Of a stretch of DNA of 64,000 bases, positions 56,470-64,000 are shown piece by piece (position 1 is the first letter of the stretch; every line of letters begins with the position of its first letter). The position numbers were made by a program, and so were the translations under genes. This DNA comes from Polytrichum commune. Its lineage: Eukaryota > Streptophyta > Polytrichopsida > Polytrichales > Polytrichaceae. The stretch is taken from positions 27,406,001 to 27,470,000 of the forward strand of contig OX485806.1 of assembly GCA_950295325.1 (NCBI GenBank), written 5' to 3'. The notes beneath the pieces were generated by a model that was not told the origin of the DNA, made no database searches, and saw nothing but the letters and a program-made list of their open reading frames with translations.

Positions 56470-56725
56470 GCAAATAAATAACCAACGTCGGGCAACCGAC
56501 GTGAATTTGAGCCCGTTGGCCTTACCCCCCTCAAGAAATCCTCTTGGTGTAGGGTGGGGTTTACTGTTGCTTACCTTGCAGTGGGTGGGCTGTTGGCTTT
56601 CTATTATCTTAGCTAGCTTTTCTCTGTCAAGTAGAGAGAAGATTTCACAGCGGGAATCGAACCGCCAACCATCCCATTCGGAAATGGGTACCTCTCCACT
56701 GTCACCCGGTAGTTTAGGGACATCT
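56470..56725 (-). mobile_element. tRNA-derived SINE, copy 2
   Basis: On the minus strand: a 5' tRNA-related head with A box-like GGTGACAGTGGAGAGGTAC and a perfect B box GGTTCGATTCC (plus coordinates 56,653-56,663), then a body shared with 52,184-52,436 and a TTATTTATTTG tail. The intact B box suggests a younger copy. Confidence 0.82.
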
Positions 56726-57111
56726 CGTGCATTCATTTAAAAGACATTGGACATCGTGCTTACGATTCTAGCTATTATCGGTGCGACAATCAACATGGTT
56801 AAATAGACTTGATTGTGAAATAATAAGATTTTTCCTTTGATTATGAGTAAGATATTCATATGAACTTCATATACTAATAATATATAATTAAAATAGGGTA
56901 CTTACCGCGTCGGTTTGGATTTGCTAATCATTTTGTTTAATTCACATGTTTAATATCCTAGGAGAAGGAGAAGTGAATTTTTTGGATGCATTAACCATTG
57001 AAGGTTTGTTTATCTTAGTATTTTTCAGACATAACGATGACGTTTGTATGAAGGTAGAAGCACATGATTCCATCAATGACCCCAATTCTAACACTCATTT
57101 TTTCTCAGCTG
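56726..57111. other. Intergenic DNA, no gene seen
   Basis: No recognisable content between the SINE and the foldback. Confidence 0.45.
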
Positions 57112-57195
57112 GGGCGAACCAACCCATACATTGGTTCCTTGGAGGCAAGGGTTTTAGGCATCCAACAAGGAACAAGTGTATGGGTTGGTTCGCCC
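57112..57195. repeat. Compact foldback hairpin
   Basis: GGGCGAACCAACCCATACAT at the left and ATGGGTTGGTTCGCCC at the right form about 30 bp of nearly perfect stem (three mismatches) around a loop of about 25 nt. The size and mismatch pattern resemble a miRNA-type precursor or a tiny foldback element. A G homopolymer follows at about 57,219-57,237. Confidence 0.7.
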
Positions 57196-58040
57196 AAATC
57201 CTTTTCTTGTTGTCCATTTGGGGGGGGGGGAGGGGGGAACAGTACATGGCTAGGAAGGGTGAAATGACGCTTGTGACTATGAACATTTCTATAGGCACTG
57301 GATATGTTATGATTCGTGTGATCTCAACGTTATTGTGCTCATAAGGTATGTGGTGTTATTTATTTTGTTTTTTGTTTTTTTCCCCATGTTCTCCAACTTC
57401 TACTAATTGGATTTACACAATGAACGTTGTGTTGCATTAGCAAATCCATGATGAAGCATCAACATTAAGTATCAAGCTTCCCTTCATGTAGTCATGATTA
57501 TCGGAAGTGCATGTTTGTTGATTCTTTAAGTGAAGATATAGGTGCTCCCAATTGTGTTCACTTACTCAGTGCAAAGTGCTAGAGTAGCTAACAAAGTATG
57601 GAGACATGACCTAATTCGTATCAAACATGTTTCAACATGGTGTTTGTTCTTTGGTCCTCACCCAACCACACCGATTAGAAATAGTTGTCCGGTGAAGAAA
57701 AACAATTGTATGACACCCACATACCTTATCGTAATTGCTAATCTAAATACAATACTAGAATATCTGTATATGTAGTGCTCAAAGTGTTCATAACGTTACT
57801 CAAACTACCCTAGCTATTCCCTTTGCTATACATGGCAAGACTAGTGGGAGTCTACGAACATATGTATCGAGATTATGCACGTAAAACAAAGCATTAAACT
57901 TTTGACGCGCATGTTGGCCAACCGTGGTTGGTTAGCCTGGGTATATAAAGATTTTACACGGACCTCACTCCATGGCTAGTATCCAAACCCCATATGTCGG
58001 TTTGCTTATGTAGAATGAGCAATACCTAGGCTAAGTACTA
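57196..58040. repeat. Intergenic DNA with family K interior fragment
   Basis: About 57,385-57,600 (ctccaacttctactaattgg ... gtgcatgtttgttgatt ... gtgcaaagtg) matches the interior of the family K element at 43,070-43,270 without its termini. No gene. Confidence 0.5.
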
Positions 58041-58758
58041 CAGTCCACCCTCTATAAGTGTTACCTCTATAAGTGTTAAAATTCCATAAGTGTTAACATT
58101 TTTTCTACTCCCTACTTGGGGAGACTACAATAACGTTAAGTGTTAAGTGTTAACTGATTGGCTACTCCCCTCTTTGTTCTTTTGCCCTCTATATCTGTTT
58201 ACTTATTATTATACTATATAATACCATACAATACAATATACTGTAACATAGCACATGTAATATACTGTAACATATTGTAACATACCCCCCATTTAGTAAT
58301 TATTAGCGTTTAGGATATTGACTGCAAGTCCCTCCCTCGTCAACTCAGTTTACCCTAGCAGGTTGAGCCAGTCTACCAACGTTCGAATTTCAGACTTGTA
58401 AGGCGAATCACATACCATTAGAAAACTATTGAGGAAACTTTACGTCATTATCTTGAGCAGAGGTCTACTGATGTTATGCATTTGGTCAAGAAATTAGAAA
58501 AGTTTGAGAAAGAGATTGATCACCTACATGTGAATCAGCTCCATCAGACCTCTATAGATGCCTTCTTCCATCCTAGAGGAGTGGAAATGGAGGAGTGAGA
58601 CTCCTCAATTGTATTTTGGAACTTCATTTGGTATTATAACAATATTTTACTTGTGTTACATTTATACGTGTTATATTTTGATTTGTTAAACTCTATATTT
58701 CTATAAGTGTTAACAATATTACCACTCCCAATTGTTAACACTTATAGAGGGTGGATTG
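58041..58758 (+). mobile_element. pogo-like DNA transposon remnant
   Basis: A 718-bp element with termini CAGTCCACCCTCTATAAGTG and the inverse CACTTATAGAGGGTGGATTG, flanked by TA on both sides: the TIR type and target of Tc1/mariner pogo (Lemi1/Tigger-like) elements. A second copy of the repeat motif follows the left TIR. A reading frame at 58,422-58,598 encodes the end of a transposase-like protein (LEKFEKEIDHLHVNQLHQ then TSIDAFFHPRG, stop), resembling the Q-TSID-FF tail of pogo-type transposases. The N-terminal DNA-binding and DDD catalytic parts are absent, so it is internally deleted. Confidence 0.8.
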
Positions 58759-59336
58759 TATTCATTTTGCAAGGGTAGCCCATCATGAAACATGGTAATA
58801 TTCTTTACAGATTCCCAAAATTCCCAACACCAAGGGAGAACCACCTTGGTGCCGAGTAATGTTACAATTGCGAAAGGCGCTTCTTCTACCTTACAAAGTC
58901 GGCCATGCACAACAACAAACGCTAGTTACATATGAACCGAGCGAGTTTGAGAAATAACTAGTCGAAGTTCAAGACCGCAAAAAACTCAACGATTGTTTTG
59001 GAGGAATCTATGGAATATACCTCAAATTAATGAAGGAAAGCCGAAGGATCACAACGTGGAACCGGTTGAACTTGGGAACACTAGGGTTTTGACCGATTGT
59101 GCTCAAAAAGCTCCCGGGACACACATGCACCATGGCTTGGGAGAGTTGTCAACAAGCTTGCAAAGATAGGACAAGGAGAGTGGGATTCTTCACGAATCGT
59201 GCGGGCTAAGTGATGAATGATGTCCACGTGTTTGTGTGTCTATGCACAATCAAAGGCACGAAACCGCACTCTATTTTCGGCCTCCCTATTTGAAGGGACG
59301 CATTACTATCTAATAACTATGGGAAAATTAATAGGT
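58759..59336. repeat. Intergenic DNA with dispersed repeat R1
   Basis: From about 58,925 to 59,115 lies a block (ttacatatgaaccgagcgag ... gtggaaccggttgaacttgg ... ctagggttttgacc) matching, in reverse, 7,088-7,285 and partly 29,462-29,565 and 52,470-52,500. Nothing coding. Confidence 0.5.
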
Positions 59337-59339
59337 TAA

Positions 59340-59841
59340 GGGCCACTTCACACACGAGACTGAGAGCCCGTGACCATTGCACTCCAAGCACTCTCATTGG
59401 TGGAAAGAATGGAGCTGGTCCAAGTTCGCTTCACACTACACTTGAGGGACCAACGGAGTATGTGAATGCATGCAAGATGGATGTAAAGTCTACATGGATT
59501 CCTACCTGGCATCCAATGGATCATGTTTCATGGTCACTTGGAGTATTTTCAAAAACCACCTCTTGGAGGTAGGCGTAACACAAAACCAAAAGACCATGGC
59601 ACTCTGAACACTCACAACCGTTGGTTTGTTCTATTTTATCATGTGTGAGGACCCGCGTGAATAGAAATTCATTGAAATAGCATTTGGTTGAGGACCCGGT
59701 CACATATGACTTCACACTACACTCGAGGGTTCGTGACCACACTACATGGTTTTGGAGGTGTCTTGGGACGCCCTTTGGGCACTTTCTTTTGGGCTCTCAC
59801 AATTTCATGGTCATGGCTCTTGGCTCGTGTGTGAAGTGGCC
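59340..59841. mobile_element. Tourist-like MITE family H, complete copy
   Basis: Perfect 19-bp terminal inverted repeats (GGGCCACTTCACACACGAG with CTCGTGTGTGAAGTGGCCC) and a TAA target duplication (59,337-59,339 and 59,842-59,844). 502 bp, non-coding; full homologue of 44,405-44,914. Perfect termini suggest recent movement. Confidence 0.9.
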
Positions 59842-59844
59842 CTA

Positions 59845-60627
59845 AGATAGATGATCTCATTTCAATGGAGCCTTTATTTTGAGACTTTCCCACTCCCATA
59901 AATTGCCAAAGCTAATTTTCCAACATCCCACTTGATCAACGGTATTTAAGAGCTCACATCACACATTTGAAAGAAGAAAAAAGGTGTGTGTGTGTGTGTT
60001 TTTTTTTTTTTTAAATGTATATTTCCATAAAGGGAATAGCGGTATCATACTTTGAATGTAGAAGACCAACAATCCCCATTTTATCAACCTCGACTTCAGT
60101 CGTGATGTGGTCTTTGTGGATATAACGTAAGTGGGCCTTAAACAAACACTTTTATCTCTACACTCACTTCATGTAGGATGAAAACACACGCAATTAGTGT
60201 GAGACAATTAGCAAATCTGAATTGTGTTTGTAACCAATAGCTATTTTCCTCATAATTTTTGAAACTTTGTTGATTGCGTGTTTGTGTGTGTGTGTGTGTG
60301 TTTCTTTATTATATAATAATTTTATGAAAAGTGGAAATTCTTGTGCTCGTTAAGTGGTTATATAGGTCCTTTCAAATTATGTGGAACTCTTGAATCTTGA
60401 ATAGTTTAGATTTTTAGGCACATACTCCAATTTCTTTTGAGTACATGTTTTGTTTGGTGATTGTTCTTATACTCACACCTACCCAGACACCTCTCAAATA
60501 GTAATCTTGGTTAGCAAATATAGCTGAAAGACCTAATTAGAAAGGCTCCACTAACCACCATGGCTGATAAGCATGTTTCATGCATACTTGCCAGAAAAAA
60601 TACTTCAAATGCAAAATGTAGGCTTAG
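59845..60627. repeat. Intergenic DNA with GT microsatellites
   Basis: (GT)n plus poly-T at 59,983-60,013 and (GT)n at about 60,277-60,301. Remnants of the dispersed repeat seen near 25,230 and 46,080. No gene recognised. Confidence 0.5.
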
Positions 60628-60829
60628 TACACTAAATATGTTATTTAGTGTCACTTACTATCACAGTGCTATATCATGTAATGTTTTACCAAATAAAGTT
60701 GTTAATGTTCTATATTGTCCGAACAACCAATTTTACATTTTGGTGGGTGAAATACGAGATATATAGTAAATAGATACAGTGTTGCGTAATTCCAAATAGG
60801 AAGTGACTCTAAATATCGTATTTGTTATA
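60628..60829. mobile_element. MITE family S, copy 2
   Basis: TACACTAAATATGTTATTTA at the left and a decayed ATATCGTATTTGTTATAG at the right. The interior (accaaataaagttgttaatg, gtccgaacaaccaatt) matches 45,171-45,393. Confidence 0.7.
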
Positions 60830-61090
60830 GTCACAAGGGAAAGTTTGGAGTAGACATACCAATTTTTTTGTTAACTTGAGCAGTTTCACATGATTGTAGT
60901 ACATGTGTAATATTTCATGGGTTTGGAAATTGATGTCATAAAGTTTAGCTAAAAAATAATAATTCGTGATTTATTCCTATGTTTTGAAATTATTGTAAAT
61001 TTTCAAAGGTGATATTCTCTCCTAACCCGTAATCACAACATACATAGACTTATTATCAATAACTAGGAGACGAAAACTTGAGTACTGTTA

Positions 61091-61473
61091 GGGCCGGTTC
61101 ACACTATGGCCAAACTTCGAGAGGAGAAGCGTTTGGACCAATGAAAATGCAGAAATGTCCAAAGTCCGTCATCTCGGCCTTCACACTAGAGGCCGAAGTC
61201 CAAAGGATGTCACCTCCAAAAGAGCCTAGGTGGCAACACTTTTAGGAAGTTATGGCGCCAAGAGTTCGGCCTCTCAAGCAAAGTTTGGGTCGAGCAAAAT
61301 GCTCGACCCAAACTTCCGTCGAGAGGCCAAACTTTTTTTCATTAAAATATTCAAAATCTGACAGTGGATTATTTTAATATTTTTTTTCAGCCCAAAGGCT
61401 TCTCCTCTCGACATAGTTTGGTCCAGAAAAGTGACGCTTCTCCTCTCGACTTGGGCATAGTGTGAACCGGCCC
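61091..61473. mobile_element. Tourist-like MITE, family T1
   Basis: Inverted repeats GGGCCGGTTCACACTATG and CATAGTGTGAACCGGCCC, flanked by TTA on both sides (61,088-61,090 and 61,474-61,476). 383 bp. Internal sub-repeats of the cttctcctctcgac type occur twice at the right end and once inverted at the left. Non-coding. Confidence 0.9.
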
Positions 61474-61476
61474 TTA

Positions 61477-62036
61477 GTGTTCTTTTCAAGGAACCCAAAT
61501 ATGTGTCCTTTTAACTCACTTTTCTCATCACGTCGAATGTGACGGCTACATGCGTGATTCTTCATGACTTTTTCCCATCACCTTAGGAAATGACGGCTAT
61601 GTGTGTGGAACTTCATGACTTTAGGGGGACTCTATGTAATTGGGGAGGGGGGAAGGGGTATCATAATTGGGTTTGTCTACTATGAACATGACCATTTCTA
61701 AGGTAGGCCATGCTCCTATTACAGTTTGTGACCTTATGTGGACACGTAAACTGAAGGGTACAATGGACACAACGAATATGCTAAATGGACCCTACAAAAC
61801 TAAAAACCAAGTGGGGGTGTAGCACAAACAACATGTCCATTGTGTAGCACACTGAGACATGTTTAAACCTTAACTTCCTAAGAGGCCATATTTGTCCAAA
61901 AGGAAGGTGCTAGGAAGGTCACAATAGGTATCATTGTCTTCCTCATGAAATTTTCTTGTTTATGGCGATGGTCCCATTCCAATATGACATGATGGTTGTT
62001 CATGAGATATTTTAAAGCCCAAGAACGAACTACAAT
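61477..62036. other. Intergenic DNA, no gene seen
   Basis: Two related blocks (catgacttt...catcac...atgacggctacatg) near 61,530-61,620 indicate a short local duplication. No gene. Confidence 0.45.
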
Positions 62037-62428
62037 GATTATCCCAATTGGTGAGGGTGGTACTAATTTCCGAAGCACGCACTATTTAGCCAAATCTCAA
62101 AGTTATTAATGGCTAAAATTTAAATTGACTGACACTAAAGTCATGAACACATGCTCATTTACCATACAAGAAAATCAGCGCGTGCTCAAAGGTGTTTGTA
62201 GAGTGATAACTTGTTATTCTATGGAAATACATACTTGTCTTGAATAGTGCCAAGTGTTGACACCTTTAGTGAATATGTTGTTATGAATTGTATTTTCAAT
62301 GAGTAATGAATGAACAACGATTCCTAGATCTTTTGGTGGCATTAATTTCATAGAGTAAAGAAATTCAGTATCACCTTTAGTAATATCCCACACTCGTTAT
62401 TGGCCCTCCCTCACTAATTGGGATAATC
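62037..62428. mobile_element. MITE family N, copy 2
   Basis: Ends GATTATCCCAATTGGTGAGG and CCTCACTAATTGGGATAATC are nearly perfect inverted repeats, with AAT on both sides as a likely 3-bp duplication. 392 bp, homologous to 51,203-51,625. Non-coding. Confidence 0.8.
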
Positions 62429-63261
62429 AATATAGCTTTCCCCTTTGTTGAAACATTGTTTTATATAATAACTTACTATTATTTTGATTGGAAATGATCA
62501 ATTTTCTATGGACTTTGTCTCTTACCTCAAAATGCTAATCTATTCTTAATATTCACTTGAAAGTTGGCCTATACTTTATCGCATATATTTATCATTATTT
62601 TTTGAAGTTCAATGATTATAAATTGATCATTAAAAAATAGTGAAAATATTGTATTGATGTGATCTTGAAGTCATTGGCAACAACTTTTTTTCTAGGTATA
62701 ATAAGCGTTGAGATTTTGGAAGCTTCATTTTTAGATGATCTAATGAAACCATAATACGTTTCAGATTGTTAAGAATTAAGTGAGTGGAGGCTCCAACATA
62801 CTAGATTTACATACAATCATGTTTTTGCAATGAAGTAGGATGTGTTCACAATGCACGTGGGATATGTAAGCAATTGAGGCGAAGCCTCCACCTAGTACCA
62901 TTCAGCCTCTTGTATGTATTTGTGCTTAAGTCATGCGAAAATACTTAATTTGAGATTAACGGATTTTCTTGCTTCTATTCAATCAAACAAAACTCGAAAA
63001 GAATAAGTTTACTTGCTCAACCGAGCTCCAAAAATCTATTCATGGAGCATTTTCTTCCTTGGACCTCCTACACCTCATGGACAAGCCTGCTCTAATTTTC
63101 TCACATCTCATACATAAAAATTTTGAATCGCATTTTTTTGTGAGGTCACATCTCACATAGTGCTTGATATCTTATCTTTTTCTTCCACCTAGACATAACT
63201 TAAATTTAAGATGACCTTCGTTGTGCAATTGAGCTCTATGTGATTTGCCGAGGTCATAGTC
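62429..63261. other. Intergenic DNA, no gene seen
   Basis: AT-rich. A small inverted pair (AGTGAGTGGAGGCTCC near 62,780 and GAAGCCTCCACCTAGT near 62,882) marks a possible minor element, and ttaagtgagtggaagctccaacata also occurs near 53,979. No gene. Confidence 0.45.
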
Positions 63262-64000
63262 TTGCGAGTTGATATAAACACATATTCCTTGGGTTTGAGT
63301 TGGGTTGAGCTTGATTACCACATCAATTATTTTTCACCATATTTCTACATTGAACTACCAACAACCTCTACACAAATTTGTAGAAGCTTTGCACATATGA
63401 ATGGTATTATAGCATGTTATGGTGTCTACTATGAACCAACTCACATTAACATAACGGCAAAACTACATGGTTATCCAAACATTCTACGAGCTTACCTATA
63501 TCCTCTCTTCCTTGTCATTCAACACACCCAAACACTCAATGTAGATTTTTCGTATTTTTATAGATAGTTTCAATGGCATATACCTCCTCAATAATCATCT
63601 CCGTCAACCATCCCCTCAACATAATCACCTAGATGATCTTCTTATTGCAAGATCCTTTTCCATATACAACAAAGTCAACCCCACACCACAATTCAAAACA
63701 AATGTGAACATCACAACATCACTGGGAATGACAAAGTAGACATCCTTGCCACGCAAGGATCCACAAAGGACTCTATTCCCTTGTCACATACTCCTTTCCA
63801 GCTCATAGGCCATTGTGTTCCTTATTGGCTTGCCAATGTTCCCACTTTCCTCACAACATGATGGCTACCTTAAACGATACATTGAGAAATAATACCTAAG
63901 TTTCTTAGTCTTGAACGCATCCATGACATTTATCTACATCAATAAATGGCTATATAACACAAATCTCCATCATGTTTGGTCCGATATCTTTTGGACCTCT
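63262..64000 (+). pseudogene. Decayed LINE fragment (RNase H domain), runs off the window
   Basis: Translated across two frames, this resembles the RNase H domain and downstream region of plant non-LTR retrotransposons: KLHGYPNILRAYLYPLFLVI (family form ...RAELYALLLAI), a shifted FIDSFNGIYLLNNHL segment, and GNDKVDILATQGSTKDS (family form GNEEADxLAxxGA). The catalytic Glu of RAEL is now Tyr and stops or frameshifts interrupt it. The right part (WLYNTNLHHVWSDIFW) suggests continuation past 64,000. No reverse-transcriptase part is visible to the left. Confidence 0.65.

Noticed and set aside
56434-56740. 100-codon frames on both strands
   Set aside because: They coincide exactly with the tRNA-derived SINE; coding is not expected.
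1-64000. CRISPR arrays, bacterial operons or phage genes
   Set aside because: No regularly spaced identical repeats, no operon-like dense coding and clear spliceosomal introns; the window is plant nuclear DNA.

Overview
This is a nuclear window from a land plant. The evidence is GT-AG spliced genes for a MIP2/NBAS-type Sec39 protein, a NIP aquaporin and an At2g16250-like receptor kinase; plant-style snRNA promoter spacing; telo-box (TTAGGGTTT) promoter motifs; and dense small MITEs. Gene style and the Phe-containing NIP would suit an early-diverging lineage such as a moss, but I cannot fix the taxon from sequence alone.

Layout. (1) 1-7,460: AT-rich intergenic DNA holding a minus-strand snoRNA cluster (2,712-3,284), nested MITEs and a long foldback. 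(2) 7,701-17,275 (+): an 11-exon MIP2/NBAS gene of 2,398 codons, followed by a tandem pseudo-copy of its own 3' end. (3) 19,959-23,538: two consecutive plus-strand snoRNA clusters, then a small two-exon basic-protein gene on the minus strand. (4) 26,406-26,962 (+): an intact paralogue of that small gene. (5) 27,977-29,829 (+): a three-exon NIP aquaporin. (6) 30,790-33,200 (-): a third snoRNA locus with two partial arrays, headed by a U2 snRNA promoter plus the first ~46 nt of U2, next to a 5'-truncated third copy of the small gene. (7) 35,367-41,216 (-): an LRR receptor-like pseudokinase with a GC-AG intron and a 23-nt microexon. (8) 41,217-64,000: no convincing host gene. This part holds MITEs of several families, a pogo-like DNA transposon with a transposase tail, two tRNA-derived SINEs and a decayed LINE RNase H domain at the right edge.

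The least expected content is non-coding. Four arrays carry the same box C/D (and probable H/ACA) snoRNAs in a common order: H/ACA-like, sno1, sno4, sno2, sno3, with some members missing. Guides can be read for sno3 (a U25/snR56-type guide to 18S) and sno2 (a 13-nt perfect match to LSU rRNA); sno4 has a weaker candidate. The arrays have been copied around the window together with the small basic-protein gene and its G-box promoter module. rRNA and snRNA matches come from recalled conserved rRNA/snRNA sequences and were not computed against the host's own genes.
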